Assembly: GCA_025667525.1 (NCBI GenBank)
Contig: CM046876.1
Coordinates: 530,078,538 to 530,142,537, forward strand
Direction of reading: 5' to 3'
Source: Glebionis coronaria
Taxonomy: Eukaryota > Streptophyta > Magnoliopsida > Asterales > Asteraceae
DNA: 64,000 nt
The notes beneath the pieces were generated by a model. It saw only the letters and a list, made by a program, of their open reading frames with translations, ran no database searches and had not been told where the DNA came from. Shown one piece after another: positions 1 through 12,098 of this stretch. Numbering within the stretch: the stretch's first letter is position 1; each line of letters starts with the position of its first letter. The translations under genes and the position numbers were made by a program.

Positions 1-3000
1 AAAATCAATTTAATTAACAAAAAGCCCACAATGAGATTTTTTCAATTGTAAACCTCTAAAATGACCTAACTTAATTTAAAACTATTTTAAAAATTTTAAA
101 ATTAATTAAAACTATTTAAAAACAATTAAAAACTATTAAAACTTAAAATAATTATAAAAATTAATCTAAGGACAATAAAAATATTCTAAAAATTGTAAAA
201 TTCCTAATTTAATGTATTTAACCTAAAAAAATATAAAAACTTGAAAAATCTAAATTTTAATTTTTAATAATAAAATAATATTAAAAATCCAAAATTTATA
301 AAAAAATTCTAAAAACTTGAAAACTAGTTTATTTTAACCTAATTAAGCAGAAAATGAACTTGAAATACCAAAAATACCCCTAATGGGCCTTCAAATAGGC
401 CAAAGTCCAAAACAGACCCTTATTGGGCCAAAATAAGCCCAATAAGAAAAATGTTTATAAAAATGGCCCAAAAGCTCCTATCTGACTCAAAATTTGATTT
501 TGAACACAATTTTTCAAAGCCCAAAAGCTGAAAATGTGAAATAAGCTGTCTTATATCAAACAGCTTATTCTTAATGGGCTTTTTGGCCCATTAAGCTATA
601 AGCTGATGCCATAAGCTCAAATTAGACACACAAGCTTCTTTTGAGTTACTTAAGACTTCTTTAAAAAGAAATTTGAAAAAATTCCAAGGAATAAGCCTAA
701 AAATGCAATAAGCAATCTTCACAAAACAACAAAATAGTCATTTTCGAGTTCTAGCTATCCCAAGAGCTGATTCAAGTTTCAAAAGCTTTTAAATGACTTA
801 ACTAAGCTTAATCAACAAAAAGTTTACAAATAAGTTCACTCAATAAGCTGAAATAAGCAAATAAGCACTTCTTTAAAAGTCAACTTTATGAATTTTCTAG
901 CAAAAAGTCAAAGTCAAAGTCTAATAAGCTCCAGTTCAAAAAAATGGGTCAAATAAGGAAGATTGATCACAAAAAATAAGTTGTTGCATGTCCAAATAAG
1001 CCAATATGGCTTATTAATAAGCTAACTGGAGATTAACACTAGCAGGGGTTAGTTTTGGTGTCTGAGCAGTGGGAAAAGTTTCCACTGCTTGACTTTCTTG
1101 ACTTTTTGTCTTTAGTGACTTTTTTGGAGATTCAAGTTACACAAAGGCACCCAAATGATCAGTGGATCATAAGGAGTCAATAACAACAAAGAAATCACAA
1201 TCACTAACAGCCAATTAGTACAGTTAAATCAAAACATCACCAGATCTAGCACATACATGAACAAATAAGCAGTTATGGTTCAATAAGCACTTATAACACA
1301 ATTCAGTCAGCCAAACTTAACCAAATGCATACACAAGCAATAATAAACTTAAATGAACAAGTTTAAACAAGTTTCATGCAATGATCCAAAGTCTAAGTCA
1401 AGATTCAAGCACAATAAGTTACTGATGAACACTAACACAAGCAGATTTTTACTTTGCTGATGCAATTGACCAACAAGCCAAATTCAAACACTCAGATCTC
1501 TAAGATATGTTATGATAACTTTGATTTAACAGTTTATATCCCTAAACATGCATATACTCTAAGTATTACCAAGATTTTAGGTCAAAAACAGTCAAACTCA
1601 AATAGTTATAGCACAATCTTTTATTCAAGGGTTTAAGCCCAATAACTTGTAGCAAAGAGCACTAACCAAGCCAATAACAGATAACAAGCACAAACACAAA
1701 CTTCCAACAACACAATATCAACTTATGATCTCAAACAAGTAATCCCAAACACCCTTTTAACTTTTCAAATCATAATTTTCAAATCAAAAGTGCATTCCAA
1801 GGTTACCCAAGCCCAAATCAACACAATAACAGATGAGATATGCAAATTAGAACAAGATTAGACCACAAAATCAGCAAGAACACAAGCAACACACAACTTC
1901 ACCAAAAATTCAACTTTTTAACAGATTTTGAGTAGAATGGTGTGTACCTCATGGATGTACATCCACACCCACGAATTTTGTACTTATGTGCTAGCAAGAA
2001 CAAACACAAGCTTCCACAATAAAGCCTGCTAAGATTCAACAAGGTTAAGAGCAAAATATCAAAAGCAGAAAAATGAAAAATTCTTGATTAATGCAACCTT
2101 AGTTCCCCACACTTGATTATCCCCAAGTTATAGGCTTCACCATACCTTGATAACTCAATATCAGGATGTTATGATCAGCTTTATAGCCCAAGAATTCCAA
2201 GGTTTGAACAAGACTTAGAAAAATATCAAGAAAATTGGAAAATGTGCAAACTTTTGCACACTCCTTTTGAAAACAGGTTTAGGATTCAAGATTAACAAAC
2301 AAAGAACAATAACAAGCACATAATATGATTGGCACTTGATTTTTCTTCACCAAATTCAAACACATTTCATTGACTGAATATATGATTTACAGATTTGTGA
2401 ACAATGGAAAATTCAAGAGCAAAGCAAAAATGAAGCACCCTAAGGCCTTTATATAGGCATACAAGTGAACTATGAAAGCTAAAGAACATGAAACCCTAGC
2501 TAATGAAGTTCCAGATTTGCCCTTTGAGTAGTTTGAACTTTGAAGATCATGTGACTGATTCTTGTTTTGTTGTGGAGTTGGCATGGTGAAAATGCATCCA
2601 ATGGCTTACAATGAGCTTAGAAAGTAAGCTAGAATCACACACGTTGGATGACTGGCCAAGTTTTGGTAGTTTCTTCTTTTTTGTAGCAGGGGAATCTTGT
2701 GTGCGACTGATGGGTGATGTGGTAAGTATTTTCAAGGTTGGAATGTGATTAAGGGATGCTTAATCACTAATCTGGAGATTTTTAGAGCTTAATTACAACA
2801 CAATTAAGAAAACCTAATTGTGTTCTTATGGTGAATTGTTGTGTGTTTGATCCGGTTTTGGGTTAAAACATGTTTAAAAACATGTTAAGGCGCCAATATT
2901 AACTAATTTGTTTGATTAGTTAAATAAAGAGTTGAGTGGAGTGTGACATGGCAGCAGGGTGAGTTGTGATTGGATGAGGGGTGTTAGTGGGGCACGTGTC

Positions 3001-3814
3001 AAGCCCCCATAGGTCTAGGTAAGATTGAATGTCTGCCAGCTTTAGTCCCTTATCTCCCAAACTTCTTTCACTTTGTAAATAAACACAACAAATCCGTTTT
3101 CCTTTGTATTTCAAGTTTTCTTTTTCACACTTTTACCCCAAATACTTTACCAAAGTATTTTCAGGGGTATTTCTTGCCATTTCTTGATTCTTGAAGGACT
3201 GATTTGGCATTTTCTTCATAAATAATGGTCTTGACTTGTTTGTTTGACTTCCTGGAGGACTGAAATTGCCAAGTCATGATTAATGAGGGACCATTTTTGC
3301 CATTTCTTCAAAGTCAAGGGTCCTTTTGGTAATTTGTCATTTTTAAAGGACCAAACTTATAATTTCTTGTAACTTGAAGTCCTTCATGGTATGTTTGACT
3401 TTGAAGAGGATTATATTGACATTTTAGTTTTGTTGAGGGACTAAAATTGCCAATTCTTCAAAGTGGAGGGCCCTTTTTGCAATATTGACAAACTTTAGGG
3501 ACCAATCTTGTAATTATGGAGATACAAGGGTATAAAGTATCAGTTCTTCAATATTGGAGGACCCTTCTTCATAAATCTTCAAATCTTCAAGGGTTTATCT
3601 TGGGAAATTCTTCATTAGGGCTTGGTTCAATGTGCGGCTTCGTTTCATGTGTTCGTTTTTGTATGATTCTTGTGATCTTTAGTCATTTTCTCAATATCTG
3701 TACCTAAAATACACAAGCAACAAACACAAGTATATATTGGGGTATTTTCATGATATTTAATGCATTTAAAGCCCTTTTTGGACGATGAGACTATGTATAA
3801 AAGCAGTCTCATCA
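1..3814 (-). repeat. 3' LTR of the Athila-like element (partial)
   Basis: This block matches 12490-16316 almost base for base with scattered substitutions and small indels; by eye divergence is a few percent. In element orientation it starts with TGATGAGACT, the complement of 3805-3814, and runs off the window edge. A TATA-type box on the minus strand lies at 2448-2455, equivalent to 14949-14956 in the other LTR. The short ORFs here (for example 1454-1636) recur at the same LTR position in the other copy and look non-coding. Confidence 0.92.
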
Positions 3815-3826
3815 CTCCCCCATACT
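3815..3826 (-). other. polypurine tract of the Athila-like element
   Basis: On the minus strand the bases next to the 3' LTR read AGTATGGGGGAG before TGATGAGAC. A purine-rich tract at this spot primes plus-strand DNA synthesis in LTR elements. Its position against the LTR edge supports the boundary at 3814/3815. Confidence 0.8.
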
Positions 3827-5642
3827 AAACCACTGTCGTGCCCTCACGCAATACTAGAATAAAGTATCGTAGCACCTCCAAAATTCATTTTTATTCATTT
3901 TATTGAATGATAAACTAGCTACTCTACTACTATTGCTACTACTTGTGTTTTAGACATAATGTATGATTTTCATCGCAAAATGGGACGTTTAGGTTCATAG
4001 AATAAGAACACGTGGATGCTTCGTTAGAAATAATTTCATCGTCCTCGATTTTCACCCCAATTCCATGCCAAGAGTGCAACAAGATCATTGTCATTATAAG
4101 TTAGTAATGCTAACACTACTCATATGCCCTAATCACGTACTTATCCTCCCATTGTCCTAAGTTTTATCTCTTATATTTTATTATGTCTTGAATGTTTCAC
4201 GAGGATACATTGTTTGACTTATACGATAATAAAGATTTAGGTCTAAAAATAGAGTACTAACGGTGTAACCAAGACCATCAAATCAATAACCCCTCCTAAT
4301 AGACAACGATGTAAAAAAATTAAGTTAACAAGAAGGATCGATAAACACGGTTTTATAACGGTTTTGAACATGAGACTTATTACCAAGACTTTTATACGCT
4401 CCCTAACGGAAGGGCCTTATTATCATAGGTTTACCTCCATCTTTTATTCAACTTCGTCATGAAGCTTTTATTATGACTTCGGTCTTGCCTTGCCTTTTAT
4501 TATCCACTTCATCGGTGGTTTTATTAGCCAAAGACGTATATCCTCACGCTAAAGCGAATTTTGGATCTTTAAAGCTTCAAAGATTAAGGCTTGATTCACT
4601 TTCAATTTTGCATAGATTTTTCGGCCTTGTGGGCTTCAAATTGTTTGCTTGATTCAGGTGAGCACTTGAAATCTTATTATTGGGTGAAGCTTTCGATTAT
4701 TCGGGTGCCAATACTTCAAAACCGTGACGCTGGCGATACCTTAATGTCTTCCCAATTTAATTACACGAAAGCTACTAGAAAAGACTAGAAACCCAACAAT
4801 TAAGACTTAATCGCTAAGTCAATATTTATTAAGCAAAAAATATTTACAAGCGAAGGGAGAATAAGCAAACAACGAGAACACAAGAGTTTTTGAAAGAATA
4901 CGAGTACTCTACGTTTAGCATAGTAACTTATAATTAACCCTATCATTTCTCGTCCTCATTTAAGAGACTTAGCCTAATGTGAAGTTAAGGAATCAAAGCT
5001 AAGTGCTCAACACGCACGGTCGAGTAAAAAATTACTCTTATTCTCGCCATCGGAAAACCTACATTCGTGTCTTCAAACACTTATAAAACATGAGAAAAAA
5101 TTTAAAATTTGGCCATTTTAGCCTTATTTTGAAACAAAACGATAAACAAAAAGATAAACTTTGGAAAGCGTGAAGATTTGGCAAGGCAAGTATCTATTCA
5201 CCCCCCCCCCCATACTAAAGTTAAACATTGTCCTCAATGTTTCGAGTCTAGGGGTGAAAACACCCCCATAATAGAGACGTAGTCAAATGCCTAATGTAGC
5301 ATGGAAAGGGTGTAACCGTTAAATTTAAAGCCATTTATGAAGTGTGCTATAAACCTAAGGTTAGAACATCAAAGGATATATCATGGATATTGAGAAAGTC
5401 TTCAAAGCAAACGATCGAGTGCTCCCATAAAACGAACACGAGAGGCTCCAGTCGTGAAGATAACGATCATCTAAAATCCACAATCCACAAACAACCACGG
5501 AACAAAGGTTGGAAGGGCACAAATCCCCATACGTTACTACATTAGAAAGCGATAATATGTACATAGGATAAGCATGGGACTCCCCCACGAGGCACCTCGT
5601 TCTTGATTACCGAGTCATGAGCTCGACTCGATCCCCTCAATA
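3827..5642 (-). other. 3' non-coding region of the Athila-like element
   Basis: This 1.8 kb stretch lies between the integrase stop and the polypurine tract. Some Athila elements carry an env-like gene here, but I see no reading frame longer than about 75 codons and nothing recognisable. A second polypurine-like tract sits inside it at 5201-5219. Confidence 0.7.
5201..5219 (-). other. second, internal polypurine-like tract
   Basis: An 11-base C run followed by ATACTAAAG gives TTTAGTATGGGGG on the minus strand. The same 13 bases occur at the terminal polypurine tract (complement of 3817-3829). It may act as a second plus-strand primer or be a leftover duplication; the sequence alone does not decide. 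Confidence 0.5.
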
Positions 5643-7007
5643 CTAATTATCATTAGGGAAGGTGATTTGGTCGAGGTAGTTCAAGGATGGAACTTCCCCG
5701 CCAAAGTAGTGCTTCAACCTATGTCCATTCACCTTAAAATTGGGGCCATCATTTTGAGCTAGCTCGATGGTCCCATATGGAAAAACTTGAGTCACGGTGA
5801 ATGGACCGGACCAACGGGATTTCAACTTACCGGAAAAGATTTTCAATCGAGAGTTAAAAAGCAAAACTTGATCCCCAATGTTAAAAACCCGGTTTTTAAT
5901 TTTTGAATCATGCAACTTTTTAGTCTTTTCTTTATAAATCAATGAATTTTCATAAGCAATATCCCTTAATTCATCCAATTCATTTAATTGCATTTTCTGG
6001 TGTTTTCCCGCGGTCTCCATGTCATCATTACAATGCTTTAGGGCCCAATAAGCCTTGTGTTCGAGTTCAATTGGCAAGTGACAATTATTCCCATACACTA
6101 GCTTATAAGGAGTGCACCCATTGGGCGTCTTATGAGCGGTCCTAAAAGCCCATAAAGCATCGTCCAACTTATCCGACCAAGATTGTCGGTTTTCCCCAAT
6201 GGATCTCTCCAAGATCCTCTTCAACCCTCGGTTTGAAACCTCGACTTGCCCACTCGTTTGTGGGTGATAAGCCGTAGAAAGCCGATGTGTAACCCCATAT
6301 TTCCTTAGGACCCTTTCGAATTGGTCGTTACAAAAATGGGTTCCACGATCGCTTATGATCGCATGAGGGGTTCCAAACCGAGAAAACAAGCTTTTCAAAA
6401 ACTTGAGTACCACACGAGCATCATTGGTGGGCAAAGCCTTAGCTTCCACCCACTTAGATAGGTAGTCAACCGCGACAAGGATGTACTTATTACCACGAGA
6501 CGATGGGAACGGCCCCATAAAGTCGATGCCTCAAACGTCAAAGATCTTACACACTTGGATGATATTTTATGGCATTTCATCTTTTTGTGAGGCTTTTCCT
6601 TGTCGTTGGCATGAGTCACATGACTTCACAAGCTCATGTGCATCTCGGTAAATAGTAGGCCAAAAGAAACCGGCATCATAGACCTTCTTAGCCGTGAGAT
6701 TAGCACCATGGTGACCACCCGTGGGTCCCTCGTGACAAGCTCTAAGGATGTTAGAAGCTTCGGTACCAAAGACACAATGCTAAATAATTTGATCCGCACA
6801 AGTCCGAAACAAGTAAGGGTCGTTCCAAAAGTAGAACTTGACGTCACGAAAGAATTTTCGTTTTTCTTGAGTCGTCATACCCTTGATGATGAAGTTGCCC
6901 GCATGGTGATTTGTGAAGTCCGCAAACCATGGGGTGGAAGAATCAATCTTAGAATTCACTACACCAAGTGTCTCGAGCGGAAATGTTTCGGTGATTTCCT
7001 TGGGCTC
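5643..7007 (-). pseudogene. Athila-like integrase (3' part of pol), broken
   Basis: Integrase joins element DNA to the host chromosome. The frame continues from RT-RNase H (same phase as 7008-9584) and is interrupted by TAG at 6780, TAA at 6567 and TGA at 6531. The region 6570-6700 encodes the zinc-binding segment ending in CDSCQRQGK. The last 291 codons (6518-5643) are open and carry the core: the first Asp lies just after the TGA stop, Asp57 is in ISDRGTHF and Glu93 in SGQVEVSNR, keeping the 35-residue spacing. The C-terminal part has the [11 protein letters not shown] and [11 protein letters not shown] blocks of this lineage. All catalytic residues survive but the stops prevent a full-length product. 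Confidence 0.88.
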
Positions 7008-9650
7008 TTAAACACTTTGGTGAGGATCTTCCAAACGAGAAAGATGATCGGCCGCTAGATTCTCGGCTCCTTCTTTGTCAACAATTTTGTGATCAAATTC
7101 TTGAAGGAGGAGAATCCAACGAAGTAATATCGGCTTTGCATCTTGTTTAGCTATAAGATACTTGATAGCCAAATGATCCGTATACACTATGCATTTTGTC
7201 AAGACGAGATAAGGTCGGAATTTCTCAAATGCATACACCACGGCAAGGAATTCCTTCTCCGTTGTAGTGTATTTTAGTTCAGCCACGGTCATCATCTTGC
7301 TAGCATAGTGAATATGAAAGAAGTGCTTTTCATGACGTTGCCCCAATACGGCCCCAATAGCGTAGTCGCTAGCATCACACATGAGCTCAAAGGGGAGGTT
7401 CCAATTGGGAACAACAAGAATGGGAGCTTCGACAAGTTTCCTCTTAAGGATTTCAAAGGCTCGTACACAATCTTCGTTAAAGACAAAACGTGCCTCTTTT
7501 TCAAGAAGATGTGTAATAGGTCGAGAGATCTTTGAAAAATCCTTGATGAATCGACGATAAAAGCCCGCGTGGCCTAGGAAACTCCTAACTCCCTTAACGG
7601 TTTTGGGATGAGGTAATTTGGCGATGACGTCTACCTTAGCTTGATCTACCTCAATCCCCGCTTTCGAAACCTTGTGCCCTAAGATGATTCCACTTTTAAC
7701 CATAAAATGACATTTTTCCCAATTAAGCACAAGGTTGGTTTCCTCACAACGCTTCAACATTCTCTCAAGATTCGACAAACACGAAGTTAACGAACAACCA
7801 AACATGGAAAAGTTATCCATGAAGACTTCCATCATCTTCTCGATCATATCATCAAAAATAGCCATCATGCACCTTTGAAAGGTTCCCGGTGCATTGCAAA
7901 GTCCGAATGGCATTCTACGATAGGCAAACGTTCCATATGGACACGTAAACGTAGTTTTTTCTTGATCACGAGGATCGATGGGGATTTGGAAGTAACCGGA
8001 AAAACCATCTAAAAAGCAATAGAAATCGTTTCCCGCAAGACGCTCCAACATTTGGTCCATGAAGGGCAAGGGAAAATGGTCTTTTTGAGTGGCTTCATTC
8101 AACTTATGATAGTCAATGCACACTCTCCATCCGATCATGAGTCTAGTGGGAATTAACTCATTGGCATCGTTTGGCACAACAGTCATTCCTCCATTTTTAG
8201 GGACACAATGAATAGGACTCACCCAAGGGCTATCGGAAATAGGGTAAATCATTCCCGCGTCAAGGAGTTTTAGGACTTCCTTTTTGATGACGTCGTGAAT
8301 TTTGGGGTTCACCCTCCTTTGACATTGGATTGCGGGCTTGTAATCCTCCTCCATTAAGATTTTGTGGGTACAAAATTTGGGATCGATCCCCTTAATGTCG
8401 GATAACTTCCACGCAATTGCCCCTTTGTGATCCTTTAGAACATCGACAAGTGCGGTTTTTTTGTCATCCGAAAGTTCTTTCGCAATAATAACCGGCAACT
8501 TGTCGCCCTCCTCCAAAAATACATATTCGAGATGAGGAGGTAAATCTTTCAACTCGAGGATAGGTGGTTCCTCAATTGAAGATTTGGGCTCGATACTCAT
8601 AACCTCCTCGGGTGGAGGAAATGGGAAATCGTTAAGAAAATCCTTGATAATCGAGAAGTCCTCATCATTGTCGAGGTCTTCGTTATAAGTACGTGGAACA
8701 TCGAATTCTTCCAACATAAAACCACCACCTTCAAACGGAGTGAAGGTTGGTGTCGAGTTATCAAGAATGGGATCTAACATAGTGGGATCGCCACTATTTT
8801 CATCATCACCAAAACCTAAAACTTCTAGTGAAAATTCCTCGCAAACAATGTCAATCATATCAACGAGGTTTATGGTTGCAACGGAATAAACATGAGAAAT
8901 TTGCGAGTTTTGAGTTGCGTTTATAACAAGTTCCTCGTCGTTGAAACGTAAGGTGATCTTTCTAGCATGAACATCAATCAAAGCCATAGACGTATCTAAA
9001 AACGAACGACCTAAAATGAGAGGAACTTGAGGATCCGTGGGAATATCGACAATGATAAAGTCTACCGGATAATAGAACTTTCCCACTTTCACAAAAACGT
9101 CTTCCGCCAATCCACATGCGGGAATCATGGAATGGTCGGCCAACTCGATAGACATTAGTGAAGGAGTAAGATTAGGAAGATTGAGCGACTTGAAGATTGC
9201 AAGTGGCATCAAGTTAATGCTAGCACCAAGATCGGCCAAGGCATAGCATTCTTCCATATCTTGGATTGCACAAGGGATCAAGAATTTACCGGGATCACCG
9301 ACTTTTTGAGGTATGCGATTAAGATAAACCGATGAACAACTAGACAATTGTTTCAATTTCTCCTTGTTATTCAAAATACTCTTAAAGTTAGCGGCAAATC
9401 GAGGCATCATGACCAAAGCATCGGCGAAACTCACATTAAAGTGCAAATCACGAAACATTTTCATAAAAAGCTCAAATTGGTAATTGTCGCGCTCTTGACG
9501 TTTTAACTTTCTAAGTCTCGATGGATAGGGCAAAGGTGGTGTGGGTTGAGGCATAGGCATAGCCTTTGGAATCTCAGGTCCCATTGTTGGTAATGGGTCA
9601 ACCGTAGGTGTGGCATGAGTGGTACTCCGTGGGATTTGGACATGCTCCTT
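7008..9650 (-). pseudogene. Athila-like protease, reverse transcriptase and RNase H, RT box mutated
   Basis: An open stretch of 858 codons (9584-7008) bounded by stops at 9651 and 7008. The aspartic protease motif is ADLGASINLM near residue 117. RT follows from about residue 400, with VCIDYHKLNEATQKDHFPLP and the MPFGLCNAPGTFQRCM block. The catalytic box, normally x-x-Asp-Asp, reads FMDN at residues 588-591 (7812-7823), so the second metal-binding Asp is Asn. RNase H follows (CDASDYAIGAVLGQR, then YTDHLAIKYL). The stop at 7008 comes after the DHLSRLEDPHQ block, where the polyprotein would run on into integrase. The RT change alone predicts an inactive enzyme. Confidence 0.9.
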
Positions 9651-11381
9651 TTAGACCACCACCTCGGGTTCTTCCTTAATTGCATCCTACGTAGGAGCAA
9701 TTGGTTGAGGAGTCGGTTCCTTAAGTGTCTTACCACTACGTGTGGTAATCACTTTCATCTCTCCCTTAGGGTTCGATATGGTGTTACTAGGAAGACTACT
9801 CGAAGACGGTTTGCACATAATTGCCTCAAACATAGATGAAATTTTGTCCTCAAACATGGATTGCCTCTTCTCGGCCTTAATCATTTCTTGCTTAATTTCA
9901 TGTTGCCCTTGTTCCATTTTTTGTTGGTTTTGTTGTAACCTAGTTACATTTCCTTCCATTTTGTTTGTATGGATTTTAAGCTCATTTGCTAACTCATTTT
10001 TCAACTCTTTCTTCAAGTCGGTCTTAAACTCGGATCTTAGGCTAATGATTTCTCTTTGAATGTTGTCAAACCTAGCATCGTTTCCATTAGCGTATTCAAC
10101 AAATTCATTTGGAAGATCTTTCAAAGTTTGCAAACTCTTGTTGTTGTTTTGAAAATCACTTGGATTTTTGTTTGAAACTTGATTATTAGCCCCTTGATTA
10201 CCATAGTTTCCTTTTGTTGTAATTGTTTTTGAAACCAACTTGATTGTTTCGATAGTTGTTGTTAGCATTTTGATTTGAACCAAAACCCGGTGGAGTTAAT
10301 TGATTAGAGCGGGTAACTTGACCGTTTTGGTTGTAAGTTCCCGTGGCCGCGTAGGCACTCGAAGTGTTACCACCGTTGGTAATGCACTCAGAGAAATCAT
10401 GACCTCCACCACAATACATACATGAAGCCTCAACCGCTTTAGCCGTAGCGGGAGCACTTTGTTCTCCAACTTTAAATTCAATTTAAGTCCTTTAAGCTTA
10501 TCAAAGATTTTGTTTTCCAAGTTCGCCTCAATTTGGCAAGCATCAATGGTATTAGACAAAGAAGGTGAAGCCTTACGAACACTCGACGTGCTACGAGGAC
10601 TATACACCTCAGATCTATTCTCAATTATCACCAAAGCTTCCTCAACCGTTTTACACAAAAAATTACCACCCGCGGCGGCATTAAGATAATCCCTTTCATG
10701 ATCATTAAGTCCATTGTAAAACGTGTCAATTTGATGCAAGTCGGAAAAACCGTGATGAGGACACTCGTGTAACATTTCCTTAAACCTATTCCAAGCCGTT
10801 GAAAAACTCTCATTAAATTCTTGTGAAAATTTTGAAATCTCGTTTTTCAAATGCGTAGTCTTAGAGGGCGGAAAAAATTGGTTCACAAATTTTGAAACGA
10901 GATCCTTCCACGTTAATATAGAATTGGGTGGCTCTTTCTCTAACCAAATTTTAGCGGGCCCCGCTAAGGAATACGGAAAAAGCGTCATCTTAATCGAGTC
11001 ATTAGCAACATCCTTAAATTTGCAAGTGGCGGTAAGACGATTGAATTGGCGGATATGGTTGTGCGGGTTGTCCTTTTCATCACCACGGAATTTGTTGTTT
11101 TGGATCATCGACAACAAACCCGTTTTCACTTCAAAATTCTCCGCAAGGATAGCGGGAATTACAATAGCCTCTCCATAACCCTCGGTGGGTGCTTGAAGTA
11201 ACTCCATCATAGTTCGATTCTCCATGGTTGGTTCCTCTCTTAGAATGGGTTCGTCAATAGGAGACTCCTCACTAGAAAGATTAGGAGTAGGTGTTGACTC
11301 CTTTCGGTTTCTTCGTATACGTGCACGTCTTGCTTGGTTGCGGGTTTGCATAAACGTCACGTACAACGAGGGGATCAGCAA
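9651..11381 (-). pseudogene. Athila-like gag, broken by frameshifts and stops
   Basis: Gag forms the particle that packages element RNA. The first 361-codon stretch (11381-10296) carries the retrotransposon gag core, including SLAGPAKIWLEKEPPNSI and CPHHGFSDLHQIDTFYNGL. A Gln-rich charged tail is at 9687-10283 in the same phase. Between them, near 10473 and 10205, the sense frame slips and returns. The zinc knuckle CMYCGGGHDFSEC (about 10370-10425) is readable only in the shifted frame. Stops TAG at 9687 and TAA at 9651 then separate gag from the protease. Two small opposite indels are the simplest reading. A start at Met11 (MQTRNQ) is as plausible as the first Met. Confidence 0.85.
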
Positions 11382-12077
11382 AGAAGATTATTTTTGGTGT
11401 TTTGTATTTTTCCAATTTTTTTGTGGTTTTTGATTGTTTTTACTTTTTTTGGATTTTTGTGATTGTATTAAGTAGACCAAAATCTATAAATCTCCTCCTT
11501 AATCAAATCTCTTGATTAAAGAAGTCTCAAGGAATGAAAACGATCACGTGAAGTGAACGCCTTCGATGACTTTAGAACGTTGGTGAAACACCAAAACGTT
11601 CAAGAGGTTTAATCAATGAAACCAAGAAAGTATATATGATACTTAATAATACTTTGGGTGGCAAAACCCTCGATTAGCTTTCAATCTTAAAACACTCACA
11701 AGCAAGCGGGAAAACGAGGCGGCGCGAAGCACTTAAGAGCCTTTTTCCTTAGGGTATATTTTATAATACCCGCCTTATACCCACCTTATAGTTTGTATTT
11801 TTCAAAATCGAGCTTCACGAAAGTATTTATCTATTTTTGCCTTTTCTTTCTTGTTTGAGATTCGAATACAATGATTGGGTAATGACCTCCCAAGTCAAGG
11901 TTGTGTTTTCACACTTTTGGAGTACTTGTGAATTTATTGTTCTACGTATACAATATAGTAATAGTATTCACAAAAAACGAAAAACCGATAATACGTATTA
12001 GTAGAGTGCTACTAATACAAATAGATATTATGGCTATATATAAAAACAACAACTGCCAAATCAAAACACAACACGCC
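11382..12077 (-). other. untranslated leader of the Athila-like element
   Basis: About 700 bp between the primer site and the gag start. No coding signal. In LTR elements this stretch usually holds packaging signals, but none can be named here. Confidence 0.6.
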
Positions 12078-12095
12078 TCCCCGGCAGCGGCGCCA
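12078..12095 (-). other. primer binding site, tRNA-Asp type
   Basis: The minus strand reads TGGCGCCGCTGCCGGGGA three bases inside the 5' LTR edge. This is the tRNA-Asp-type primer site used by Athila-like elements, with one apparent base difference from the usual form. It fixes the element orientation. Confidence 0.85.
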
Positions 12096-12098
12096 AAA

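Noticed and set aside
1454..3114. Short ORFs in the Athila LTR that recur at 13954-15720
   Set aside because: They recur only because the LTR is duplicated; the lengths are near chance and no family is recognised.
3827..5642. Env-like gene of Athila
   Set aside because: No frame or signal-peptide/membrane pattern of adequate length is present.
6636..7058. A 140-codon plus-strand ORF opposite the Athila integrase
   Set aside because: It is the antisense shadow of a conserved minus-strand pol region.
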